Shown: positions 22,969 to 32,042 of the stretch, in pieces
Layout: the number at the start of each line of letters is the position of its first letter
Numbering within the stretch: position 1 is the stretch's first letter
Assembly (NCBI GenBank): GCA_963811685.1
Contig: CAWESK010000020.1
Span: forward strand, 54,439-118,438
Reading direction: 5' to 3'
Source of the DNA: CAIWHR01 sp963811685
GTDB lineage: Bacteria > Pseudomonadota > Gammaproteobacteria > Burkholderiales > Casimicrobiaceae
DNA length: 64,000 bases
Translations under genes and position numbers: made by a program
Notes under the pieces: generated by a model
Databases searched by the model: none
What the model was told of the DNA's origin: nothing
The model's input: the letters and a program-made list of their open reading frames with translations, nothing else

Positions 22969-25660
22969 CGGCTTCGCGATCCTCGATGGCCGGGGCGCCG
23001 ATCCGGCAGAGCGCCTGGCGGCGGCAATGCGCGCAGGTTTCCTTCTTGTCGCGCGGAGCCACGGCCGCGGCGCCGCCGATGAACTCGGCGCCGAGCCCGC
23101 CGAGAAGCTCCGCCCAGCGGCCCTCCAGCTCGCGCCAGTCGGCGATGCCCGCGTCCTTGAGCGTTGCGGGATCGCGGAGCGCTGGCCATGCCTCGCGGTC
23201 CGCCGCAAGACCGCGCAGCGCGAGCTTGCCCGGCTTCAGCTGCGCATACGCGACCGCGCGGACGGAACGGTTCGGAAAGGCCGTCTCGTGGGCGAGCGCG
23301 TAGAGTCCGAGCTGCGGCGCACGCGGCCGCGGCGCGAGCCATCCGACCATGGGCGGAACTTCACCGGTCTTGTAATCGACGATCGCAACGCCTCCGCCCT
23401 CCAGCGCATCGATGCGATCGAGGCGCAAACCCAGACGAAGCCCGCTTAGATCGAGCGTGAGCTTCACCTCCGTGTCGACCGCCGTGAACGGGGGACGCGA
23501 GCGTTCGAATTCGTCGACCCATGTCTTGACGAGGTTGGCGAGGCGCGCCGCCTCTCCTGCCCGCACGAGAGCCGGCATCACGCGCCAGCGGCTCGGCGGA
23601 AGCTCCTTCAGCGCGTCCTCCGCGGCTTGCCGCACCGTGCGCGCGAACGTGTCGCCCGACATCGCCAACAGCATGTCGTGACGTTTGACAATGCCCCAGA
23701 ACGCCGCCATCGCGGCATGCACGAGCACGCCCCGCTCGAGCGGCGAGAGCCCATCGACCGGCGCGGGCCACGTTTGCGTGCCAAGCCTGAACGTCGCCAC
23801 CGCCTTGAACGGGCAGTCGCTTTGCGCTTCGATGACGCCGGCGCCGCCGCGAACGGCTGCGCCGAGGATCAGCGCCGGCGCGGCGTCGTCGCGAATGGAT
23901 TCGCAGGGCGCTGGCAGCGAGAATTGCAGCTGCGCCGTCGACGCAACCACCATTCCGTCGCCGCTGTCGACTGGAGATCCTGCGGGCAGCAGCGGCGACG
24001 GCGCCGACGGATGATCGTCGTCGGTGCGTGCATGCGAGAACACGACTTCCGGCGCGGCGCGGGCGAACTGTGCCGTCAGCGCCGTCGCATACGCAAGCTC
24101 GCGTGCAGCGCTCGAGCGCGGAATGTTGCGCTCGCGCTGCCAGGCAATGGGCAGCAGTGCGTTCGGCCGCGGCGCGGGGGGCCAGCGGTCGGCGGCGAGA
24201 CCCGCAACCCAAAGCGCATCGAACGATTGCCCGGCGGCTTCCAGCACGCCGACGATCTGGATTCCCGCGTCCGGCGATTCGGGCTGGAAGATGACGGTCT
24301 CGAGGTGCGAGCGCAATGCGGAGAGCGCACCCGCGTGGGACATGCGGGATTCGACGGCACCCAGTGTCGCGAAACTCGCGAGCGCTTCGTCCCATGCCCG
24401 GCGCGCCTGATGCTCCGCACTTTCGAGCGGTCGCGCTCCGGGCCATCCGCCTTTCGCAAGCCATGCCCGCCAGGCATCTGCGTGCTCTCGCGGCGTGGCG
24501 GTTTCGGGCAAGCGCACGCCGTCGTCCGCCGCGTTCCATCGCTGCGCGGTCAGCGGATCGAAGGCGCCCAGCGCCGTCGTCGCCGCCCGCATCGTGACCG
24601 CGCGCCGGCCTTCGCGGAGCCAGACGGATTCGAGCTCCGCCCGAGCGAGCCACGGATCAGGAGCAGCGGCGACCCAGGGCGAGCGCAGCAGCGCGGCCGC
24701 ACGGCCCAGCACGAGCGGACGACGAGCCCAATCGAGGAGATCGAGCGCGGCGGCGACGAGCGGCGCGTCGGCGAGCGCTTTGCCGAGCGAGAGATTGTAG
24801 GGGCGTGGCGCGCCCTCCTGGCCGGGCCACTGCAACGCCGGACACAGGATGTCGTCTGCGAGCGCCTGGACTTCATCGCGGCGCGCGGCGAGATTCTCGA
24901 CCACGACGCCGATGATTGCGCCGGGATCGGCAAGAGCGCGCGTGCGGGCCCAGCCGAGAGCCCGCGCAATTTCGTCGCGCGGCGTTGCCCCCTCGGCGCG
25001 CGCGATGCGTCCGGACGCCGCGGCCAGCGCCTCCGCGCGCGTGATCGTGGCCCCGGCGGACGCGAGCGCCGCGATGAGCCGCTCCTGCTGCGGCGAGAAT
25101 TCGACGAATCCGCAGAGCACCAGCTGCATGCCGCGCACCGGCGGCATCCGCGTCGCCCATTCGCCGATCCGGTCGGGAAGCTCGGCCATGTCGATGACAT
25201 TGGCGGCCCGCAGCTCGCGTGCGTAGCGACTCGCCCAGCGGGCGAACGTCGCGCAATCGTCGATGCCCGCAGCGCCCGCCCAGGCGCGCCAGCTGTCGCC
25301 TCCGGCGCCCCACGCATGCATGAGCGTCCACGCATCGCGCGCGATGACGCCGGCGCCGCGTGGATCGATGAGCGACGCGTCTTCGTCGGCGACGATCCGG
25401 TTCCACGCGTGTTCCGCCTGCAGCGACGTGCGCAGGCTCGCCCCCTCCGGCACCGCGCCGGCGGCGAGCGCCTCGAGCCACAGCGTGGAAATCCAGGCGT
25501 CCCACGGCAGCGCCCGAGCCGCGGTCCAGGCGCCGCGACCCTCCGTGCGCTGGCTCCGATCGTAGAGCGTGACGAGCGCGCGCGCGAGTCGCCGGTTGGG
25601 CGTGACCACGGTCGTGCCCGCGGCGAGGGCGCGCTTCAGGGAACCGTCGAGATAGGGCAT
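22955..25660 (-). CDS. AddB-like PD-(D/E)XK nuclease (betaproteobacterial DNA repair family)
   Basis: An intact 901-residue protein. The N-terminal half resembles an inactivated helicase fold (PNRRLARALVTLYDRSQR near residue 20). The C-terminal nuclease core is VAIVDYKTGEVPP at about residue 765. A cysteine cluster at the end (CAHCRRQALC, with SDCPFKA further upstream) suggests the [4Fe-4S] brace seen in AddB and Cas4-like nucleases. It matches the family annotated as probable DNA repair protein that sits beside AddA in Betaproteobacteria. The start is the ATG at 25660, giving MPYLDGSLKRALAAGTTVV. Its stop overlaps addA. Confidence 0.85.
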   Translation of the reverse strand: MPYLDGSLKRALAAGTTVVTPNRRLARALVTLYDRSQRTEGRGAWTAARALPWDAWISTLWLEALAAGAVPEGASLRTSLQAEHAWNRIVADEDASLIDPRGAGVIARDAWTLMHAWGAGGDSWRAWAGAAGIDDCATFARWASRYARELRAANVIDMAELPDRIGEWATRMPPVRGMQLVLCGFVEFSPQQERLIAALASAGATITRAEALAAASGRIARAEGATPRDEIARALGWARTRALADPGAIIGVVVENLAARRDEVQALADDILCPALQWPGQEGAPRPYNLSLGKALADAPLVAAALDLLDWARRPLVLGRAAALLRSPWVAAAPDPWLARAELESVWLREGRRAVTMRAATTALGAFDPLTAQRWNAADDGVRLPETATPREHADAWRAWLAKGGWPGARPLESAEHQARRAWDEALASFATLGAVESRMSHAGALSALRSHLETVIFQPESPDAGIQIVGVLEAAGQSFDALWVAGLAADRWPPAPRPNALLPIAWQRERNIPRSSAARELAYATALTAQFARAAPEVVFSHARTDDDHPSAPSPLLPAGSPVDSGDGMVVASTAQLQFSLPAPCESIRDDAAPALILGAAVRGGAGVIEAQSDCPFKAVATFRLGTQTWPAPVDGLSPLERGVLVHAAMAAFWGIVKRHDMLLAMSGDTFARTVRQAAEDALKELPPSRWRVMPALVRAGEAARLANLVKTWVDEFERSRPPFTAVDTEVKLTLDLSGLRLGLRLDRIDALEGGGVAIVDYKTGEVPPMVGWLAPRPRAPQLGLYALAHETAFPNRSVRAVAYAQLKPGKLALRGLAADREAWPALRDPATLKDAGIADWRELEGRWAELLGGLGAEFIGGAAAVAPRDKKETCAHCRRQALCRIGAPAIEDREADDDE

Positions 25661-25823
25661 TGCGAAGGGGCGAGCGTTCGAAGCGCGACCAGGAGTCGAC
25701 CCGCGCCGCCGCGCGGGACACGGATTGCATTCGACGCCCGCAACCGACAAACTCTAGCAGCTTTCCGAACGCCAGGGAGCCGCTGCCAGCGCGGCAGCAG
25801 TGCCTTCAATGGAGGATCGCCCC

Positions 25824-26111
25824 ATGCCAGCCTACATCGTCGTCGACGGCGAGGTCACGGATCCGGTGCGCTATGAAGCTTACAAGAAGCTCGCGCAGGC
25901 CGCGATCGCCAAGCACGGCGGACGCTACCTGGTGCGCGGCGGCGAGACGAGCGTGCTCGAAGGAGCGTGGCAGCCGCAGCGCATCGTCGTGCTCGAATTT
26001 CCCAGCGCCAAGGCGATCAAGCGTTTTTACGCGTCGCCCGAATACCAGGCGGCGATTGCGCAGCGCAAGGGCGCGGCGCGGATGAACATGATCGCCGTCG
26101 AAGGAGTCTGA
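25824..26111 (+). CDS. DUF1330 protein (dimeric alpha-beta barrel)
   Basis: A 95-residue protein with GGAGG 8-12 bases before the ATG at 25824. The sequence MPAYIVVDGEVTDPVRYEAY and LVRGGETSVLEGAWQPQRIV are typical of DUF1330, a small ferredoxin-like dimeric barrel. Function is unknown. It is divergent from addB. Confidence 0.85.
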   Translation: MPAYIVVDGEVTDPVRYEAYKKLAQAAIAKHGGRYLVRGGETSVLEGAWQPQRIVVLEFPSAKAIKRFYASPEYQAAIAQRKGAARMNMIAVEGV

Positions 26112-26178
26112 ACCGGCGTCGCCCGCGACGTCGCGCGAAGCGTCGCCCGCCTCCGCGGCGACCGACCGTGACGGAACG

Positions 26179-26559
26179 TCAGTCGCTGGCCGAACGTCCC
26201 ATCACGGCCGGCGTCACGATCGTTGCCGCCGATGCGGGGCTCGTGCCGAGCGCGGCCGAGCCGGTGGTGAGCGGCGCTGGACGCGCAGTCGCCGGAGTCA
26301 TCGACTGCGGCCCGCTCATCAGCGGCGCGTTGAGCGCTTCCGCGACGCGCGAATCGACGCGGCGCGCGAGGATCTTCCATTCGCCGCACCAGTCGTCATC
26401 GCGAACCGTCGGCCAGATGCCTTCGATCATGTACGACTTCGCGTTGACGGGATTGAGCTGCGGCGCGCTTCGCCGGCATTGGCCCCAGCTCGGCGCACTG
26501 CCCGCGGCGCCTTTTGCGGCCTTGCGGTCGTAGTACTGGCACGTCATGCACTTTTCCAT
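26179..26559 (-). CDS. Small cysteine-containing protein, possible metal binder
   Basis: A 126-residue protein with an ideal GGAGG site 6 bases before the ATG at 26559. The N-terminal 60 residues carry CMTCQYYDRK, WGQCRRSAP and DDDWCGEWK: a CXXC followed by two spaced cysteines, consistent with a small zinc or Fe-S site. The last 65 residues are low-complexity, rich in Ala, Ser, Thr and Pro. I do not recognise a named family. It is convergent with the DUF1330 gene. Confidence 0.6.
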   Translation of the reverse strand: MEKCMTCQYYDRKAAKGAAGSAPSWGQCRRSAPQLNPVNAKSYMIEGIWPTVRDDDWCGEWKILARRVDSRVAEALNAPLMSGPQSMTPATARPAPLTTGSAALGTSPASAATIVTPAVMGRSASD

Positions 26560-27147
26560 CGATCCTCCGCGATGCGCTTCGCAGGTCGCGTTGCGCAGTC
26601 CGTTGTCTTCATCATCGATAGAGCAAGATCTTTGCCAGCGATTGCACGCATCGACAGCGCGAGATCTTGTCGTGTTCAACGCGACGTCACGCGCGTTGCA
26701 CCGCGCATTGCGCGTGACAGAAATGATGAAATCATCGCACCGCGCGATGAGCGAAATCATCGACGGTTGACGCGTTCGCGTTCGGGAACCGTCCGGATGC
26801 GCAACGTGCGTCGCATCGCGGACGAAGGCGTGAGTGCGCCGTCAGTGCGTGCGCAACGGCACGAAGCCGCGCGGAATCAGCGCTTCGCGGCGCGAGCGCA
26901 CGCGATGCGAGCGATAGGTGCGAATCTGCGGGGAGCGGGTCAACGGGCGGGCCAGGCGGTCGCGCGAGCCGGGATCACGGCGCAACGTGCGCCCCGCATC
27001 GCCGTTCGCGCGCCGCGAGGCCGCGTCCGCGTGACGTGGCGCCGGCGCTGTCCGCATCGCCTGGCGCCTCGAGAAAAAAACGGCCGCCGACCGCATCGCT
27101 GTTTGCAGTATGAATTCCGGCGACCGTGAAAGCAGCCGGGGTTGGGA
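26560..27147. other. 588-base stretch without a recognised gene
   Basis: No reading frame here has a believable start and composition. The part from about 26600 to 26765 is less GC-rich and contains the 10-base direct repeat GAAATCATCG (26728 and 26752). It may hold the promoter of the gene ending at 26179 or be a degraded region. Confidence 0.5.
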
Positions 27148-27483
27148 TCAGGCCGCAAGCGCGCGGAGCGCGCTTTGCAGCGGAGCGGGGACATCCTGGA
27201 CATGACGCGGCAGCCAGGTCGGCTGCTGGTCGAGCGCCGCCTTGAGCTCGGCGTCGGCCATCGCGGCTTCCTGGTCCAGCGTCGCGTCGTACTGGCGCCG
27301 CGAATCGGGATTCGACAGCACTTCATACGCCGCATGGACCATGCGCACGAGGCCGCTCAAATCCTGTCCTTCGTCCGTCGTGCCATATCCGAAGCGCTCG
27401 AGAAGCTGCGCATACGCGGTCTCGATTCGCGCGGTGCTGGCGCCCGGGGCGAGATCCAGATAGTCGTAGTACGTGTAATCCAC
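27148..27483 (-). CDS. Degenerate J-domain protein
   Basis: A 111-residue protein starting with GTG at 27483 after GGGAGACC. Residues 4-70 read like a J domain: YYDYLDLAPGASTARIETAY at the start and VHAAYEVLSNPDSRRQYD at the end. The HPD tripeptide that stimulates Hsp70 is missing; its place holds RFGYGTTDEG. The remaining 40 residues are charged and helical. It may be a J-like scaffold that binds but cannot stimulate DnaK. Confidence 0.7.
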   Translation of the reverse strand: MDYTYYDYLDLAPGASTARIETAYAQLLERFGYGTTDEGQDLSGLVRMVHAAYEVLSNPDSRRQYDATLDQEAAMADAELKAALDQQPTWLPRHVQDVPAPLQSALRALAA

Positions 27484-27692
27484 GGCGGTCTCCCTGATGA
27501 TGTTCCGCGGTCTGCTGCGGGTCTCACCGGCTATCTAGCACCAACCGTGCCAACATCGTCCCCGTGCTCGAAGCGGAGACATCATCTCGCTGTTTCAATG
27601 GGGTTTTTACTATCGTCCGCCGACGTGGACTGCGTCGTGTACACGACAGCGCGGGACGCGGCGAATACCGGCGTCGCCGACTTCGGCTCCAG

Positions 27693-28526
27693 TTACACGA
27701 CCGCGAGCGGCGTCGCTCTGGCGGGCGGCGGAAACGCGGCGTCGAGTGCTGCGAGCGTGGCAGCATCGAGCACGAGATCGGCCGCTCCGCGATTCGCGCG
27801 CACATGATCGACGTTGGACGATTCGGGAATCGCGATCACGTCAGGCGCGCGGAGCAGCCACGCGAGCGCGACCTGCGCGGGCGGGGCGCCGATGCCTGCG
27901 CCGATCGCGGCGAGCCGGCGGTTGCGCAGCAGCGCGCCCTCTCCGAGCGGGCAGTACGCCATGACGGGCATGCGCCGCTCGCGCATCCAGGGCAGGAGAT
28001 CCCACTCGATGCCGCGCTGGCCGAGATGATAGAGCACCTGGTTCGTCGCGCACCGCTCGCCGTCCGGAAGCGCGGCCAGCGCACGCATGGCGTCCGTGTC
28101 GAAGTTGGACACCCCCCAGCGAGCGATCTTGCCTTCTGCGCGCAGCTGCTCGAATGCCGCGACGGTCTCCGCGAGCGGGATGCGTCCCGGCCAGTGCAGC
28201 AGATAGAGATCGAGCTGCTCGGTGCGCAGCCGCTTGAGACTGCGTTCGCAGGCCGCAATGGCCGATTTGCGGCCCGCGTTGTGCGGGTACACCTTGCTCA
28301 CCACAAAGACGTCGTCGCGCCGGCGCGCGATCGCATCGCCGACGATTCTTTCGGCGCCGCCGTCAGCGTACATCTCGGCGGTGTCGAGCAGCGTCATCCC
28401 GAGATCGAGCCCGAGCGTCAGCGCCGCCACTTCGCGCGCGGCGCTGGACTTCCGCTCGCCCATTCGCCAGGTGCCCTGCCCCAGCGAGGGGACGTGGTGG
28501 CCGTCGGGAAAAATCGTCTCGTGCAC
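27693..28526 (-). CDS. Aldo/keto reductase
   Basis: A 277-residue (alpha/beta)8-barrel NADPH oxidoreductase. The catalytic tetrad is visible: Asp in MTLLDTAEMYADGG with the following Tyr, Lys in VVSKVYPHN, and His in LYLLHWPGRIP. GVSNFDT and the cofactor-binding end IAIPESSNVDHVRAN are intact. The start is GTG at 28526. It is close to bacterial 2,5-diketo-gluconate reductase-like or general aldehyde reductases; the substrate cannot be named. It is divergent from the molybdoenzyme gene, with about 80 bases between them. Confidence 0.88.
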   Translation of the reverse strand: MHETIFPDGHHVPSLGQGTWRMGERKSSAAREVAALTLGLDLGMTLLDTAEMYADGGAERIVGDAIARRRDDVFVVSKVYPHNAGRKSAIAACERSLKRLRTEQLDLYLLHWPGRIPLAETVAAFEQLRAEGKIARWGVSNFDTDAMRALAALPDGERCATNQVLYHLGQRGIEWDLLPWMRERRMPVMAYCPLGEGALLRNRRLAAIGAGIGAPPAQVALAWLLRAPDVIAIPESSNVDHVRANRGAADLVLDAATLAALDAAFPPPARATPLAVV

Positions 28527-28575
28527 GGGGGCTCGCGCCGGTGAGGTCGCGAAGGTTCGCGGAATGGACGCAGCC

Positions 28576-28581
28576 TATAAT
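28576..28581 (+). promoter_or_regulatory. -10 box (TATAAT) of the molybdoenzyme gene
   Basis: A perfect TATAAT lies 23 bases before the ATG at 28605 in a short AT-rich patch. A -35 box at 17 bases is poor. The position suits a short leader of about 15 bases. Confidence 0.45.
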
Positions 28582-28604
28582 GGATCCTTTGCCGCATTCA
28601 AGTC

Positions 28605-30695
28605 ATGGCCCCTGATTCGAGCGCTCCACGCATGGTCGCCCGCACCGTGGTCCGCGGCGCCTGTCCGCACGATTGCCCCGATACCTGCGCGCTGCAGGTG
28701 ACCGTGGAGAACGGCCGCGCGATCGAGATTCGCGGCGCCGCCGACCATCCTCCTACCGCCGGCGTCCTTTGCACGAAGGTCGCGCATTACCTCGAGCGAA
28801 CCTATTCGGCCCAGCGCGTGCTGCATCCGATGAAGCGCGTCGGCCGCAAAGGTGAAGGCCGCTTCGAGCGAATGAGCTGGGACGAGGCGCTCGACACGAT
28901 CGCCGCAAAATTCACGGCGATCGCGGCCTCGAGCGACGGTGCGCAGGCGATCGTCCCCTATTCCTACGCGGGAACGATGGGGCTGCTGCAATACGGCTCG
29001 ATGGACCGCCGCTTCTTCCACCGGCTCGGCGCGTCGCTGCTCGACCGCACGATCTGCGCGACGGCGGGCAAGGCCGGCTGGATCGCCTCGATCGGGGCGG
29101 CGATCGGCACCGACGTCGAGCAATTCGCGCACAGCAAGCTGATCCTCATATGGGGCAGCAACCCGATCGTGTCGAACCTGCACTTCTGGTCCCGCGCGCA
29201 GGAGGCGAAACGCCGCGGCGCGACGCTGATCGCGATCGACCCCTACCGCAGCGCCACCGCCGACAAGTGCCACCAGCACCTCGCGCTGATGCCGGGCACG
29301 GACGCGGCGCTGGCGCTCGGCATGATGCATGTGCTGATCGCCGAGGACCTGATCGATCACGATTACATCGCGAATTACACGTTGGGGTTCGATGCGCTCA
29401 AGGTCCGCGCGGCGGAGTTTCCGCCGGAGCGGGTCGCGGCGCTCTGCGGGTTGAAAGCCGCGCAGGTCGTCGCCCTCGCCCGCGACTACGGGACCGCGAA
29501 GCCGGCGGCGATCCGCGTCAACTACGGCCTGCAGCGGCACGCGGGCGGCGGCAACGCGGTGCGGGCGATCGCCTGCCTGCCGGCGCTGATCGGGTCGTGG
29601 CGCGACCCCGCGGGCGGCGGGCTCCTGTCGTCATCCGGCACGTATCCGATCGATTCGGCGGCGCTGGAACGGCCCGACCTCATGCGCGGAACGCCGCGCA
29701 CGATCAACATGAGCGCCATCGGCGACGCGCTGCTCGGCGCCGCCGATCCGCCGATCCGCGCCGTCTACGTCTACAACTCGAATCCCGTCGCCGTCGCCCC
29801 GGAATCGTCGAAAGTGGCGGCCGGCTTCGCGCGCGACGATCTCTTTTGCGTCGTCCACGAGATCTTCCAGACGGACACCGCCGACTACGCCGACATCCTG
29901 CTGCCCGCGACCACCCAGCTCGAGCAGACGGACATCCACAGCTCCTACGGTCACCTGTACGCGCTTGCCAACAATGCGGCGATCGCGCCGCTCGGCGAAG
30001 CGAAGCCCAACACCGAGGTCTTCCGGCTGCTCGCCGCGCGGATGGGCTTCGACGAGCCCTGCTTCCGCGACAGCGACGACGATCTCGCGCGGCAGGCCTA
30101 CTCCACCACGCACCCGCGCGCGGCGGAACTCGACTGGGACGTGCTGAAGGCGAAGGGCTTCCAGCGTCTCGCCGTCCCCGACGCCTACGCGCCGTTTGCG
30201 CGCGGCAACTTCCCCACGCCAACCGGCAAGTGCGAATTCGTTTCCGCGACGCTCGCCGCGCAGGGCCACGATGCGCTGCCGACGTTCGTGCCGCCGCGCG
30301 AATCGGTGGCGACCAATCCGGAACTGGCCGCGCGCTACCCGTTGGCGTTCCTGTCGCCGCCGGCGCGCAATTTCCTGAACTCGTCGTTCGCGAACCTCCC
30401 CCGCTTCGTCGACGAGGAAAAGACGCCCAGGCTCGACATCCATCCCGACGACGCCGCACCGCGGCGCATCGCGACGGGCGATGCGGTGCGAATCTTCAAC
30501 GACCGCGGCAGCTTCACGGCGACCGCACGCATCTCCGACCGCGCGCGCACCGGCGTGGTCGTCGCACCGTCGATCTGGTGGAAGAAGCTCTCGCCGGATG
30601 GCGCCAACGCCAACGCGGTGACGAGCCAGGCGCTGACCGATCTCGGCCGCGCGGCGACGTTCTACGACTGCCTGGTCGAGGTGGCCAAGGCCTGA
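28605..30695 (+). CDS. Molybdopterin oxidoreductase (DMSO reductase superfamily)
   Basis: An intact 696-residue protein. The N-terminal [4Fe-4S] domain has GACPHDCPDTCAL plus GVLCTK at about residue 56. The bis-MGD catalytic domain contains ATAGKAGWIASIGAAIGTD and LILIWGSNPIVSNLHFW, and the middle has VYVYNSNPVAVAP. The C-terminal molybdopterin dinucleotide-binding domain begins near PRLDIHPDDAAPRRIATGD. There is no twin-arginine signal, so it is probably cytoplasmic. No partner subunit gene is adjacent. Its substrate is unknown; this family is often labelled formate dehydrogenase- or BisC-like. Confidence 0.88.
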   Translation: MAPDSSAPRMVARTVVRGACPHDCPDTCALQVTVENGRAIEIRGAADHPPTAGVLCTKVAHYLERTYSAQRVLHPMKRVGRKGEGRFERMSWDEALDTIAAKFTAIAASSDGAQAIVPYSYAGTMGLLQYGSMDRRFFHRLGASLLDRTICATAGKAGWIASIGAAIGTDVEQFAHSKLILIWGSNPIVSNLHFWSRAQEAKRRGATLIAIDPYRSATADKCHQHLALMPGTDAALALGMMHVLIAEDLIDHDYIANYTLGFDALKVRAAEFPPERVAALCGLKAAQVVALARDYGTAKPAAIRVNYGLQRHAGGGNAVRAIACLPALIGSWRDPAGGGLLSSSGTYPIDSAALERPDLMRGTPRTINMSAIGDALLGAADPPIRAVYVYNSNPVAVAPESSKVAAGFARDDLFCVVHEIFQTDTADYADILLPATTQLEQTDIHSSYGHLYALANNAAIAPLGEAKPNTEVFRLLAARMGFDEPCFRDSDDDLARQAYSTTHPRAAELDWDVLKAKGFQRLAVPDAYAPFARGNFPTPTGKCEFVSATLAAQGHDALPTFVPPRESVATNPELAARYPLAFLSPPARNFLNSSFANLPRFVDEEKTPRLDIHPDDAAPRRIATGDAVRIFNDRGSFTATARISDRARTGVVVAPSIWWKKLSPDGANANAVTSQALTDLGRAATFYDCLVEVAKA

Positions 30696-31834
30696 TCGGG
30701 AATCGGCGCCATCAGCGCGTCGATCTCGGCGCGCTTCGTGTTCGCGTCGGCATGGCCCAGCGCGATCAGCGTCTTGCAAAAGCCCGGCGCGAAGAGCAGA
30801 TAGGACAGGAGGCCCGCGCCGCCCGGATGCGTGCCGCCGACCCCGCGGAGCAGCGTGCGGATCGTGCGCGGGAGCTCGTCCACGTAATCGAGCGCGATGT
30901 CCTCGAGCGCGACGCTCGGCGTGACCGTGCAGAGCGCGACGTCGCGCAGGGGGACCGGGCTTGCCGCGAGCCGTTCGAGCGGAATCTGGCGCACCGCGGT
31001 GTTGACGAGCCGCACCTTCTCGAGATCGGTGCCGAGCGCGTCGGTGAAGATGCTGGCGAGCACCTGACCGCCGATCTGCGCCATCGACGGGGGCGCCGCG
31101 CTGACGGCTGCATCCGGTCGCACGCTGCTGCGCCCGACACCGACGACCAGGATGCGGTCGGCGCCCAGGTGAAGCGCCGGGCTCGTCGGCGCGACCTGCC
31201 GCACGCTGCCGTCGCCGAAATATTCGCCGTCGATCGACGCGGGCGGGAACACGAACGGAATCGCGCTCGATGCGAGCAGATGCGAAATGCCGAGCGTCGC
31301 CCGCACGCCGACCCGCTGGGCGCGCTGCCACAGCACGATTTCTTCGCGCGCCTGGCAGAACGTCACGGACATCCCGCTGCGATAGCTCATCGCGGTGATC
31401 GCGAGCGCGTCGAGCGCGCCGCTGTCAAGCGCAGCCTGCACGTCGGCAAACGGGACCGCGCGCTTCAGAAACCGTCCGAGTGGCGCGTTGTCGAGCAAGC
31501 TCGCCGGCCGGCGATGGCGCCACGCGGGGATGAATGAAATGAGCCAGCGGAGACCGGAACCGGCGAGATGCATCGCGTCCGTGCGGTAGATGTTGCGCGC
31601 GTACACGTGGCTCCACAGATCGCGGAGGTGCGTCGCGGCTCGCCCGAAATCCTGCGCGCCGGCAGCAATGGCCGCGGCATTGATCGCGCCTGCCGAAGTC
31701 CCGGTAACCACGGTGAACGGAAGGGGCGTGCCGGCCGGCAGCCATTCGGCGATCGCCTTCAGGACCCCGGCCTGATACGCGGCGCGGGCGCCGCCGCCGG
31801 AAAGCACGATCGCGAGCTTCAACCGCGTGGCCAT
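30662..31834 (-). CDS. Patatin-like phospholipase
   Basis: A 390-residue protein read from the ATG at 31834 (MATRLKLAIVLSGGGARAAY). The oxyanion loop GGGARAAYQAG, the nucleophile elbow GTSAG and the catalytic Asp in GEYFGDGSVRQ give the complete Ser-Asp dyad. The family hydrolyses acyl esters of phospholipids. No signal peptide is seen. Its end overlaps the end of the convergent molybdoenzyme gene by 34 bases, so the last residues may read further than in relatives. Confidence 0.86.
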   Translation of the reverse strand: MATRLKLAIVLSGGGARAAYQAGVLKAIAEWLPAGTPLPFTVVTGTSAGAINAAAIAAGAQDFGRAATHLRDLWSHVYARNIYRTDAMHLAGSGLRWLISFIPAWRHRRPASLLDNAPLGRFLKRAVPFADVQAALDSGALDALAITAMSYRSGMSVTFCQAREEIVLWQRAQRVGVRATLGISHLLASSAIPFVFPPASIDGEYFGDGSVRQVAPTSPALHLGADRILVVGVGRSSVRPDAAVSAAPPSMAQIGGQVLASIFTDALGTDLEKVRLVNTAVRQIPLERLAASPVPLRDVALCTVTPSVALEDIALDYVDELPRTIRTLLRGVGGTHPGGAGLLSYLLFAPGFCKTLIALGHADANTKRAEIDALMAPIPDQALATSTRQS

Positions 31835-31887
31835 GCGCGATGGTAATGCTTCGACGGGGATCCCGCATTCCCTGCCGCGCGGCAAGT

Positions 31888-32042
31888 GAACCTATCTCGA
31901 AATTCGGGCGAGCGGCTCGAGTGCCTCAGTTGCCAACTGAGGGCCCGCAGCGAGCCCCGAGATAGTACATAGACGTACAGCGAGCGGCGAGCGAGGACAC
32001 GCCAACGCAGGCGAGCCGCGCAGCCTATTTTGGGATAGGTTC
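31888..32042. mobile_element. MITE-like 155-bp element with terminal inverted repeats
   Basis: The sequence begins GAACCTATCTCGAAAT and ends with the inverse of GAACCTATCCCAAAAT (13 of 16 positions match). Inside lies a perfect 8-bp stem with a 3-base loop (31924-31942, CCTCAGTT-GCC-AACTGAGG) and the repeats GTACATAGACGTAC and GCGAGCGGCGAGCGAGG. It codes for nothing. Its right end touches the lexA stop codon. A terminator role for lexA and the patatin gene region is possible. Confidence 0.6.

Noticed and set aside
26842..27140. Arg-rich frames between 26.8 and 27.1 kb
   Set aside because: No ribosome site, no motif, and composition expected by chance in GC-rich DNA.
31888..32042. A CRISPR array or tandem repeat cluster
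   Set aside because: There are no regularly spaced repeats; the structure is one element with terminal inverted repeats. I saw no CRISPR array anywhere in the window.
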